Positions 16,526-23,602 of a stretch of DNA of 50,073 nt are shown here, in pieces (the stretch's first letter is position 1; each line of letters starts with the position of its first letter). A model generated the notes under the pieces. It did not search any database, had not been told where the DNA came from, and worked only from the letters and a program-made list of their open reading frames with translations. A program made the translations under genes and the position numbers. The stretch is from Pseudonocardia sp. TRM90224 (GTDB lineage Bacteria > Actinomycetota > Actinomycetes > Mycobacteriales > Pseudonocardiaceae), in assembly GCF_021245725.1 (NCBI RefSeq), contig NZ_JAJGSX010000054.1, positions 1 to 50,073 on the forward strand, written 5' to 3'.

Positions 16526-16644
16526 GAGCAACCCGGGGCCCGACCCGGGCGGTGACGGCCAGCCGGGGTGGGTGGGTTCCTGCCCTCCACCCACTGGGTG
16601 AGCTGCGCAGGCCACCACGTGCGGCTCGGGCGAGAGTTCCGGCT

Positions 16645-16711
16645 CATGATCACCATCTCGGCGCGGAAACGAACCAATTTGGTCGGTTCGCGCACCCAGC
16701 CGGTGATCATG
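16645..16711. repeat. 67-bp imperfect dyad with CATGATCACC ends
   Basis: Perfect 10-bp terminal arms CATGATCACC (16645-16654) and GGTGATCATG (16702-16711), with a second internal pairing of CGAACC and GGTTCG around AATTTGGTC. Function unknown. Confidence 0.5.
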
Positions 16712-16755
16712 GTCGACCCTGCCCCCGTCCGCGACACCGGGCTGGTCACGGCAGT

Positions 16756-16806
16756 GCCAGGAAAGTGGCTTTCCTGGCGCCACAGGACAGGAAAGTGGCT
16801 TTGCTG
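16756..16806. repeat. Two GAAAG-TGG-CTTTC palindromes in direct orientation
   Basis: Copy one (16756-16778) is a perfect palindrome with GCCAGG/CCTGGC ends; copy two (16788-16806) has one mismatch (TTTGCTG). Both have the TGG centre, so unlike the other doublets they are in the same orientation. They lie 41 nt beyond the sua5 stop. Confidence 0.7.
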
Positions 16807-16846
16807 GCACACCCCGCCACCACTCCAGCCGCCGTGCCGGCGGGGG

Positions 16847-17494
16847 TCAGGCGGTCGTGACCGCCCGGCCCAGCACCTTCTCGATATCGGCCCCTGTCAC
16901 CGCGCCCTCGCGCAGGATGCGGGGGTCGTCGGCGGTGAGGTCGACGATGGTCGAGGCGACGGGCTCGCCGGACGGTCCGCCGTCCAGGTAGACCGAGACG
17001 CGTTCGCGCAGCTGCTCGTCGGCCTCGAGGACGGTGGTGGCGGGTGGCCGGCCGGAGATGTTGGCGCTGGAGACGGCCATCGGGCCGACGTCGCCCAGCA
17101 GCTCCAGCGCCACCGGGTGCAGCGGCATCCGCAGCATGACGGTGCCCTTGGTCGAGCCGAGGTCCCAGGTCAGCGACGGCGCGTGCTGCAGCACCAGCGA
17201 CACGGCGCCGGGCCAGAACGCCTCGATGAGGTCGCGCGCCGCCTTCGGCACGCCCAGCACCAGCCCGTCGATCGTCGACCACGAGCCGACGAGCACCGGA
17301 ACGGGCATGTCCGGGCCGCGGTTCTTCGCCGCGAGCAGCGCGCGGACGGCGTTGGAGTCGAACGCGTCGCAGCCGAGACCGTAGACGGTGTCGGTCGGCA
17401 GGACGACGAGTTTCCCGGCACGTGCGGCGCGGGCCGCCGCCGCGAGGCCTTCGACCCGCTTGTCGGGGTCGGCGCAGTCGTAGATCGGTGCCAC
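16847..17494 (-). CDS. L-threonylcarbamoyladenylate synthase (TsaC/Sua5 family)
   Basis: 215 residues, YrdC/Sua5 core without the C-terminal Sua5 extension. Makes threonylcarbamoyl-AMP from Thr, bicarbonate and ATP for the t6A37 modification of ANN-decoding tRNAs. KLVVLPTDTVYGLGCDA and SAVRALLAAKNRGPDMPVPV-type segments mark the nucleotide site; SSANISG is present. Position matches Rv1301. GTG start 9 nt after the prmC stop; the stop TAG is itself the 5' half of a TAGGCT box 6 nt before this GTG. Confidence 0.93.
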   Translation of the reverse strand: MAPIYDCADPDKRVEGLAAAARAARAGKLVVLPTDTVYGLGCDAFDSNAVRALLAAKNRGPDMPVPVLVGSWSTIDGLVLGVPKAARDLIEAFWPGAVSLVLQHAPSLTWDLGSTKGTVMLRMPLHPVALELLGDVGPMAVSSANISGRPPATTVLEADEQLRERVSVYLDGGPSGEPVASTIVDLTADDPRILREGAVTGADIEKVLGRAVTTA

Positions 17495-17506
17495 CCGCGA
17501 AGCCTA
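17495..17506 (-). promoter_or_regulatory. Leaderless-type internal promoter of sua5
   Basis: TAGGCT (17501-17506, minus strand) begins with the prmC stop codon and stands 6 nt before the GTG at 17494. It could let sua5 be transcribed independently of prmC. Confidence 0.4.
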
Positions 17507-18382
17507 CGAGTGCGCCGGCTTGCGACGACGGGCGGTCGCGTATCGGGGGCGGCCGGTGAGGTCGCGGTGCTCCTCGACGTCGGTCAGCACACGTCGGCGG
17601 CGCAGCAACGCGGGCACGACCTCGCCCTGCGTGTCGTCGTGCTCGATCCCGAGGTGCCCGCCGTAGCGCAGCAGCGCGGCCGAGGCGGCGATCACCGAGC
17701 GGATCACCTCCAGCCCGTCCGGGCCGCCGAACACCGCGCCGGGCGGGTCCCACTCGGTGACCTCGGGCGGCAACGGCGTGTTGTCGGGCACGTAGGGCGG
17801 GTTGCAGAGCACGAGGTCGACGTGCGACTCCAGCTCCAGCAGCAGGTCCTTCGCCCGGACGTCCGCCGCGTGCAGGGTGATCGGGGAGCCCCCGCGCGCG
17901 ACGTGGTCCTCGATGTTGCGCCGGGCCCACGAGAGCGCGCCCGGGTCGATGTCGACGGCGTGCACGACGGCGTCGGGACGTGCGGTCGCGACGGCGAGGG
18001 CCAGCGCGCCCGAGCCGGTGCACAAGTCCACCACCAGCGGCGACGCGACACCGTGGAGCGTGCGCAGGCCCCATTCGAGCAGCAGCTCCGTCTCCGGGCG
18101 GGGCGTGAAGACCCCCGGCCCTACGGCCACTGCGACCGGCCCGAGCACGGCCGTGCCGAGCAGGTGCTGCAGCGGTTCACGGGCCGCGCGGCGCACGACG
18201 TACTGGCGCAGTGCCTCGACGACGGGCGGGTCGACGAGCGGCTGCATCATCAGCCGCCCGCGCTCGACGCCGACGACGTGGGCGGCGAGGATCTCGGCGT
18301 CGACCCGCGGTGAGGCCACACCTGCGGCGGCGAGCACACGTTCGGCCTCGGCGATCGCCAGCCGGAGCGGCTGCCGGCTCAC
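17504..18382 (-). CDS. prmC: Peptide chain release factor N5-glutamine methyltransferase (PrmC/HemK)
   Basis: 292 residues. Methylates the GGQ glutamine of the release factors using S-adenosylmethionine. N-terminal helical RF-binding domain (1-85), then FTPRPETELL, the SAM-binding VVDLCTGSGALALA (about 117-130) and the catalytic NPPY (194-197). Start set at GTG 18382, which has GAGGAGG 4 nt upstream; an in-frame TTG at 18406 lacks support. It lies downstream of its substrate gene prfA, as in other actinobacteria. Confidence 0.94.
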   Translation of the reverse strand: MSRQPLRLAIAEAERVLAAAGVASPRVDAEILAAHVVGVERGRLMMQPLVDPPVVEALRQYVVRRAAREPLQHLLGTAVLGPVAVAVGPGVFTPRPETELLLEWGLRTLHGVASPLVVDLCTGSGALALAVATARPDAVVHAVDIDPGALSWARRNIEDHVARGGSPITLHAADVRAKDLLLELESHVDLVLCNPPYVPDNTPLPPEVTEWDPPGAVFGGPDGLEVIRSVIAASAALLRYGGHLGIEHDDTQGEVVPALLRRRRVLTDVEEHRDLTGRPRYATARRRKPAHS

Positions 18383-18411
18383 GTGGCCTCCTCCTCGCTC
18401 AGGCAAGAGTT

Positions 18412-18460
18412 CAGGAAAGCCACGTTACTGCCCCCGCAGGGCCGGAAAGTGGCTTTCCTG
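18412..18460. repeat. Paired GAAAG-TGG-CTTTC palindromes between prmC and prfA
   Basis: Left unit has a CCA centre with two changes (CACGTTACTG); right unit has the TGG centre. Perfect 12-bp outer arms CAGGAAAGCCAC (18412-18423) and GTGGCTTTCCTG (18449-18460). It sits inside the prfA-prmC transcription unit and so could set differential expression by 3'-end stabilisation. Confidence 0.7.
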
Positions 18461-18486
18461 CCCACGCCACGCCGACGGGTGGCTGA

Positions 18487-19551
18487 TCATGCACCGACGG
18501 CTTCGGCCCGGTCGGCGGCGGCGAGCGCGCCCAGCACGTCGTCGAGGTCGCCGTCGAGCACGGCAGAGAGGTTGTGCGCCTTGAACCCGACGCGGTGGTC
18601 GGAGATGCGGTTCTCCGGGAAGTTGTAGGTGCGGATCCGCTCGGAGCGGTCGACCGTGCGCACCTGCGATCGGCGCTCGGCCGACGCAGCGGCGGCCGCC
18701 TCCGCCTCGGCGAGCGCCTGCAGCCGGGAGCGCAGCACCTCCATCGCCCGCGCGCGGTTCTGAAGCTGCGAGCGCTCGTTCTGGCAGCTCACGACGATGC
18801 CGGTGGGCAGGTGCGTGATGCGGACGGCCGAGTCGGTGGTGTTGACGCTCTGCCCGCCGTGCCCCGACGACCGGAAGACGTCGACGCGCAGGTCGTTCTC
18901 GTCGATCTCGACGTCGGCGTCCTCCCCGGTGTCGGGGTAGACCAGCACGCCGGCCGCCGAGGTGTGGATGCGGCCCTGCGACTCGGTGACGGGCACCCGT
19001 TGCACGCGGTGCACCCCGCCCTCGAACTTCAGCGCCGACCAGACGCCTTCGGGGTCGGTGCCGCGCGAGCGCAGGACCATCGTGAGGTCCTTGTAGCCGC
19101 CGAGGTCGCTGACGACGGCATCGAGCACCTCGACCTTCCAGCCGCGCCGCTCGGCGTAGCGGGTGTACATCCGCACGAGGTCGCCCGCGAAGAGCGCCGA
19201 CTCCTCGCCGCCCTCCCCCGACTTGACCTCCATGACGACGTCGTCGCCGTCGTGCGGGTCGCGCGGGCGCATGAGCTCCGCCAGGCGGGTCTCCAGCGCG
19301 GGGATGCGGGCGGCGAGCTCGTCGGCCTCCGCGCCGAACGCGGGGTCCTCCGCGGCCAGCTCGCGCGCGGCCGTCTCGTCGTCGCGGGCAGCGGCGAGCT
19401 CACGTGCGGCGCCGACGACCTGGCCCAGCTCGGCGTAGCGCCGGCCGAGCTTGCGCGCGTTGGCGGCGTCGGCGTGCACGGACGGGTCGGCGAGCGCACG
19501 CTCCAGCTCGGCGTGCTCCATGAGCAGCGCTTCCACGCTCGACGCGGTCAT
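18487..19551 (-). CDS. prfA: Peptide chain release factor 1
   Basis: 354 residues. Recognises UAA/UAG: the RF1-type P-x-T tripeptide is PVT (187-189) in VPVTESQGRIHTSA. The universal GGQ is at 232-234 in SSGHGGQSVNTTDSA; its Gln is the target of PrmC. Start at the ATG (19551) preceded by GGGAGG; an in-frame start 15 nt earlier is less well placed. Confidence 0.96.
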   Translation of the reverse strand: MTASSVEALLMEHAELERALADPSVHADAANARKLGRRYAELGQVVGAARELAAARDDETAARELAAEDPAFGAEADELAARIPALETRLAELMRPRDPHDGDDVVMEVKSGEGGEESALFAGDLVRMYTRYAERRGWKVEVLDAVVSDLGGYKDLTMVLRSRGTDPEGVWSALKFEGGVHRVQRVPVTESQGRIHTSAAGVLVYPDTGEDADVEIDENDLRVDVFRSSGHGGQSVNTTDSAVRITHLPTGIVVSCQNERSQLQNRARAMEVLRSRLQALAEAEAAAAASAERRSQVRTVDRSERIRTYNFPENRISDHRVGFKAHNLSAVLDGDLDDVLGALAAADRAEAVGA

Positions 19552-19587
19552 CTCGCCTCCCAACAACGATCTTTGCCGTGAACATGC

Positions 19588-19620
19588 CGACGGCGCCCAC
19601 CGTTGCGGTGGGCGCCGTCG
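19588..19620 (-). terminator. Perfect 15-bp hairpin after rpmE
   Basis: CGACGGCGCCCACCG (19588-19602), loop TTG, and its exact complement (19606-19620), 7 nt beyond the rpmE stop. No T-tract follows. Likely terminates or attenuates the rpmE transcript before prfA. Confidence 0.75.
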
Positions 19621-19626
19621 ATGCAG

Positions 19627-19842
19627 CTACTTGCCGGGGCGCTTGCCGTAGCGCGCCTCGAAGCGGGCGACTCGACCGCCGGAGTCGAGGATCTTCTGCT
19701 TGCCGGTGTAGAAGGGGTGGCAAGCGGAGCAGACCTCAACGGTGATCGCGCCGCTGGTCTTGGTGCTGCGCGTGGTGAACTGGTTGCCGCAGCCGCAGGT
19801 GACCTGCGTCTCGACGTACTCGGGGTGAATGCCTGAACGCAC
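19627..19842 (-). CDS. rpmE: Ribosomal protein L31, zinc-binding type
   Basis: 71 residues. The zinc-ligand cysteines are present (TCGCGNQF and EVCSACHPFYTG), so this is the C+ type; the zinc-free paralog, if any, is not in the window. The GTG start at 19842 has a GAGAGGA ribosome site. Located between rho and prfA as in mycobacteria, with strong hairpins on both sides. Confidence 0.95.
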   Translation of the reverse strand: MRSGIHPEYVETQVTCGCGNQFTTRSTKTSGAITVEVCSACHPFYTGKQKILDSGGRVARFEARYGKRPGK

Positions 19843-19926
19843 GGTGGTTCCTCTCGATGTGGCGCCGGGTCCCCGTCTGACCTGGGGTGAACCGGAGCCG
19901 GAGCGTGACGGTCCATTCAACCATCA

Positions 19927-19955
19927 CCGCCCCGCCGGTGTTCCCGGCGGGGCGG
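19927..19955 (-). terminator. Perfect 12-bp GC hairpin after rho
   Basis: CCGCCCCGCCGG (19927-19938), 5-nt loop, and exact complement (19944-19955), 46 nt beyond the rho stop and 84 nt before rpmE. No T-tract. Confidence 0.7.
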
Positions 19956-20001
19956 CGACGGCCTGGCTATGACGACTTGACTGCGACGACTTGTCGGCGA
20001 C

Positions 20002-22287
20002 TCAGTCGTCGTTGCCGGGTGTGCTCTTCGCGACCTGCATCAGGAACTCGATGTTGGTGCGGGTCTTGCGCAGCTGGGTGAGCAGCAGGTCGATGGCCTG
20101 CTGGTCGTCGAGCGCGGAGAGCACGCGCCGCAGCTTGACCATGACGGCGTACTCGTCGGCAGACATCAGCAGGTCTTCCTTGCGGGTGCTGGAGTCGCCG
20201 ACGTCGATCGCCGGGAAGACGCGCTTGTCGGCGATCTTGCGGTCGAGCTTGAGCTCGGCGTTGCCGGTGCCCTTGAACTCCTCGAAGATCACGGTGTCCA
20301 TGGTGGAACCGGTCTCGACGAGCGCCGTCGCGAAGATCGTCAGCGAGCCGCCGTCCTCGATGTTGCGGGCCGCGCCGAGGAACCGCTTCGGCGGGTAGAG
20401 GGCGGTCGAGTCGACACCACCGGAGAGGATCCGGCCCGACGCCGGCGCCGCCAGGTTGTAGGCGCGGCCGAGCCGGGTGATGTTGTCGAGCAGGACGACG
20501 ACGTCGTGCCCCATCTCGACGAGCCGCTTCGCCCGCTCGATCGACAGCTCGGCCACGGTGATGTGGTCCGACGGCGGCCGGTCGAACGTCGAGGCGATGA
20601 CCTCGCCCTTCACCGACCGCTGCATGTCGGTGACCTCCTCGGGCCGCTCGTCGACGAGCACGACCATGAGGTGGCATTCCGGGTTGTTCGTGGTGATCGC
20701 GTTGGCGATCGCCTGCATGATCATCGTCTTGCCGGCCTTCGGCGGCGAGACGATGAGCGCGCGCTGGCCCTTGCCGACCGGCATGACCAGGTCGATCACG
20801 CGGGTGGTGAGCTTCGACGGCTCGGTCTCGAGGCGCAGCCGCTCGTTCGGGTAGAGCGGGGTCAGCTTCGTGAACTCCGGACGGTTGCGCGCGCTGTCGG
20901 GGTCCTGCCCGTTGATCGAGTCGACCCTGACCAGCGGGTTGAACTTCTGTCGCGACTGCTCGCCCTCGCGGGGCTCGCGCACCGCGCCGGTGATGGCGTC
21001 GCCGCGGCGCAGCCCGTACTTGCGCACGACCGAGAGCGAGACGTAGACGTCGGTGGGGCCGGACAGGTAACCGGTCGTGCGGACGAACGCGTAGTTGTCC
21101 AGCACGTCGATGATCCCGGCGACCGGGAGCAGCACGTCGCCGTCGCGAACCTCGGTGTCCACGTTGGACTGACCGCTGCCGCCCTGGCCGCCGCCGGTGC
21201 GCTCATTGCGGTCGCGGCCCCTGCGGCGGTCGCGGAAGCGACGTCCGCGCCGGCCGCGACCGTCGCCGTCGTCATCGTCGTCGTCAGGGCGGTTGTCGGG
21301 ACGTTGGTCGCCCCGGTTGTCGGCCCTGTTGTCGGGGCGGTTGTCGGGGCGGTTGTCTGGGCGGCCCCGGTTGTCGTTCCGGTCGCCCCGGTCGTTCCGG
21401 TTGTCGCCCCGGTTGTCACCCCGGCCGCGGTTGTCGGAGCGGTCGTCGCCGCCCCTGTTGTCGGCTGCCCTGTTGTCGGCTGCCCTGTTCTCGGCGGCCC
21501 TGTTCTCGGCGGCCCTGTTCTCGGCGGCCCGGTCGCCCCGATTGCGGCGCTCGCTGCGTGACGGGCGGTCGTCGCCGCTCTCCGGCTCCGCGTCGGCCGG
21601 CTGGGCGGGTGCCTCGGCCGGCGCAGCGGTCTCGGCTGCGGCGACGCCGTTCTGCTCGCCGCGGTTGACGTTGCGGCGCTGCCGGGAGCGGCGGCTGCCG
21701 CCCTCGTTCTCGCTGCTCTCGCCCGTGACGGGCCGCTCGACGACCACGGGGGCCTTCGACTCGGCGGTGTCCGGGCCTGCCGGGGCGGCGGCCGCAATTG
21801 CGGCGGCGGCGCTCTCCGTGCTGGGCGCGGAGCCGTTCGTCGGCGCCTTCTCCGCCGGTGCAGCCTTCGCGTCCGGCGTCTTCTCGGCGGGCGCAGCTGT
21901 TGCGTCCGGCGCGGTCACTGCGGTGTCAACGGGGGCCGCATCCCTGGCCACCGGCGCTCCCGCGGGGCGGGAGGCAGCGCGGCGGCGCCTGCTCGGCGCC
22001 GCGACTACCGGGGCGTCCTCGCTGGTCACGGGCGCGCTCGTGGCGGGTGCGCTGCTCTCCGGCAGGCTCAGCTGCGCGGAGGCGGGGGCCGTCGAAGCCG
22101 CCCCGGAGCCGCCGGACTGGCGCTCCTTGATCGCGGCGATCAGGTCGCCCTTGCGCATTCCCGAGATGCCCGAGATGTTCAGCTCCCCGGCCAGCTGGCG
22201 GAGCTCCGCCAGCACCATTCCGGTGAGACCACCGCGCTTGCGTGGCGCAGGTGCTGCCTCGGTGCTGACGAGATCGGTCTCGCTCAA
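20002..22287 (-). CDS. rho: Transcription termination factor Rho with long disordered insert
   Basis: 761 residues against 419 in E. coli. Rho_N/SAP-like domain at about 20-57 (VLAELRQLAGELNISGISGM). Residues about 60-235 are Ala/Pro-rich. Residues about 240-365 are Arg/Asn/Asp-rich, with pentamers A-A-(E/D)-N-R repeated five times, many (P/G)DNR units and a run of six Asp. The cold-shock RNA-binding domain is at about 380-440 (DNYAFVRTTGYLSG). The ATPase carries Walker A SPPKAGKT (514-521). It is a hexameric RNA translocase; the basic insert probably extends RNA binding. Preceded by a leader of about 270 nt. Confidence 0.96.
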   Translation of the reverse strand: MSETDLVSTEAAPAPRKRGGLTGMVLAELRQLAGELNISGISGMRKGDLIAAIKERQSGGSGAASTAPASAQLSLPESSAPATSAPVTSEDAPVVAAPSRRRRAASRPAGAPVARDAAPVDTAVTAPDATAAPAEKTPDAKAAPAEKAPTNGSAPSTESAAAAIAAAAPAGPDTAESKAPVVVERPVTGESSENEGGSRRSRQRRNVNRGEQNGVAAAETAAPAEAPAQPADAEPESGDDRPSRSERRNRGDRAAENRAAENRAAENRAADNRAADNRGGDDRSDNRGRGDNRGDNRNDRGDRNDNRGRPDNRPDNRPDNRADNRGDQRPDNRPDDDDDDGDGRGRRGRRFRDRRRGRDRNERTGGGQGGSGQSNVDTEVRDGDVLLPVAGIIDVLDNYAFVRTTGYLSGPTDVYVSLSVVRKYGLRRGDAITGAVREPREGEQSRQKFNPLVRVDSINGQDPDSARNRPEFTKLTPLYPNERLRLETEPSKLTTRVIDLVMPVGKGQRALIVSPPKAGKTMIMQAIANAITTNNPECHLMVVLVDERPEEVTDMQRSVKGEVIASTFDRPPSDHITVAELSIERAKRLVEMGHDVVVLLDNITRLGRAYNLAAPASGRILSGGVDSTALYPPKRFLGAARNIEDGGSLTIFATALVETGSTMDTVIFEEFKGTGNAELKLDRKIADKRVFPAIDVGDSSTRKEDLLMSADEYAVMVKLRRVLSALDDQQAIDLLLTQLRKTRTNIEFLMQVAKSTPGNDD
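21450..21540 (-). repeat. In-frame 15-bp repeats inside rho encoding (A-A-E/D-N-R)n
   Basis: About five tandem 15-bp units encode residues 254-278 of Rho. They are nearly identical at DNA level (GGCGGCCCTGTTCTC on the plus strand), so the copy number may change by slippage without shifting frame. Confidence 0.7.
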
Positions 22288-22558
22288 CGATTGTCCTTCC
22301 TGACCAACCGGGCCGTGCCCGGGTCAGCGGATTCACACACATGTCTCCGGCGGTATGCCGGACGACTGTCGGTCAACGGATCGCAGGGATGAGCGGCCGT
22401 ACCGACTGGCGGATCGGCGATCATTGCGACGGTCGCGGGATGAGGCCGCTCGGTCCGAAACCGGATCTGGAAGATCGGATGTCTACCGTGATCCTGGATG
22501 TATCGAGCCCGGCTCGAGTGGCCACGCATAGGACGCGTGGATCGCCGTTGCGACGCCG

Positions 22559-22588
22559 AGCCTATCCCGTTGCCACTGGTCGCGGCAA
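22559..22588 (-). promoter_or_regulatory. Candidate rho promoter
   Basis: Minus-strand TTGCCG (22583-22588), 18-nt spacer, TAGGCT (22559-22564). A start about 7 nt downstream gives a leader near 265 nt before rho. The 22288-22628 interval holds no gene; it also has short dyads such as TCGAGCC-C-GGCTCGA around 22502-22516. A long leader fits Rho autoregulation known in other bacteria. Confidence 0.45.
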
Positions 22589-22628
22589 CAACCCCCTGCC
22601 CCGACGCGCCGCTTTCTCCAGGTGCGGC

Positions 22629-23531
22629 TCAGCCGATCTCGACGGTCGTCCCGCGACGGTCGATCTCCAGCGGTGTCGCGGTGAAGCCGGTGGTGTCGAC
22701 CTGAGCGGGCAATGCACCGTTCGTCGGCAGCGCGAGCACTGTCGGGCCCGCCCCGGAAATGGCCGCGGCGATGCCCTGCTCACGCAATGCATCAACGAGA
22801 TCGGCCGATGCCGGATAAGCCGGACGGCGGTACGACTGGTGGATCCGGTCTTCCGTCGCCGGGAGCAGCAGCTCCGGTCGCTCGGTGAAAGCCAGCACCG
22901 CGAGCGCGGTGCGGCTGCCGGTGAACGCGGCGTCGACGAGCGGTACCCGCTCGGGCAGAAGACCCCGGGTGGTCGCGGTCAGCGACTCGACCCCTGCGAT
23001 GAACGCAACAGGACGGATGCCCTGGTGCGCTTCGAGACGTACAGCGTGGAACCGGTCGGATGTATTCCCCGGCGTCTCCCAGGCGACGACGAACCCGCCG
23101 AGCAGGCTGGCCGCGGCGTTGTCGGCGTGGCCCTCCATACCGGCCGTGACCTGCAGCAACGTCTCGCGTTCCAGCTCGGGGTCGCGGCCCGCGAGCACGG
23201 CGGCCGCCACCGCGCCCGCCACCGCGGCGGCCGCCGAGCTGCCGAGCCCACGCGAATGCGGGATGGCGTTGCGGCACCGCAGCCGGATCCCGGCCGGTGC
23301 GTCGCCGACGATGTTCCACGTCGTGCGCATCGCGCGGACGACGAGGTGTGACTCGTCACACGGCACCTGACCGGCGCCTTCACCCTCGACCTCGACGGTC
23401 GTGCCCTCGGCGGCGGCGCTGACCTCGATCTCGTCGTAAAGCGAGAGCGCGAGACCGAGCGAGTCGAACCCGGGCCCGAGGTTCGCCGACGACGCCGGCA
23501 CCCGGACCCTGACCTCACGTGGGCTGCCCAT
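22629..23531 (-). CDS. thrB: Homoserine kinase
   Basis: 300 residues, GHMP kinase family; phosphorylates homoserine with ATP. N-terminal VRVPASSANLGPGFDSLGLA and the ATP loop PHSRGLGSSAAAAVAGA are diagnostic; the C-terminal ISGAGPTVLAL is the third GHMP motif. ATG start 58 nt after the thrC stop, with a poor ribosome site; the gap is filled by 15-bp tandem repeats. Confidence 0.96.
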   Translation of the reverse strand: MGSPREVRVRVPASSANLGPGFDSLGLALSLYDEIEVSAAAEGTTVEVEGEGAGQVPCDESHLVVRAMRTTWNIVGDAPAGIRLRCRNAIPHSRGLGSSAAAAVAGAVAAAVLAGRDPELERETLLQVTAGMEGHADNAAASLLGGFVVAWETPGNTSDRFHAVRLEAHQGIRPVAFIAGVESLTATTRGLLPERVPLVDAAFTGSRTALAVLAFTERPELLLPATEDRIHQSYRRPAYPASADLVDALREQGIAAAISGAGPTVLALPTNGALPAQVDTTGFTATPLEIDRRGTTVEIG

Positions 23532-23542
23532 CAGGCGCCGCC

Positions 23543-23602
23543 CGTCGCTGCAGTTCCCGTCACTGCGGTTCTCGTCACTGCGGTTCTCGTCACTGCAGCT
23601 CC
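23543..23602 (-). repeat. Four tandem 15-bp repeats across the thrC stop and thrC-thrB gap
   Basis: Units at 23543, 23558, 23573 and 23588 (plus-strand consensus CGTCACTGCGGTTCT); the two middle copies are identical and the outer two differ at 2-4 positions. The unit at 23588-23602 includes the last codons and stop of thrC, and the two identical copies repeat the same in-frame TGA, so the array looks like an expansion of the thrC end. Confidence 0.8.

Larger units (their letters stand above)
16225..16846. other. Gene-free palindrome-rich island between the TetR gene and sua5
   Basis: About 620 bp without a credible coding frame. It contains at least six inverted repeats: 16246-16302, 16315-16332 (GCACCCG/CGGGTGC), a GGCCC/GGGCC hairpin near 16377-16389, the four-box array at 16462-16525, an imperfect 67-bp dyad at 16645-16711, and two tandem GAAAG-TGG-CTTTC palindromes at 16756-16806. 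The two flanking genes converge on it. Confidence 0.7.

Noticed and set aside
20506..21561. Plus-strand frame with Val/Ala/Pro repeats opposite rho
   Set aside because: It is the complement of the rho Asn/Arg/Asp repeats; the Val-Val-Pro pattern is a by-product.
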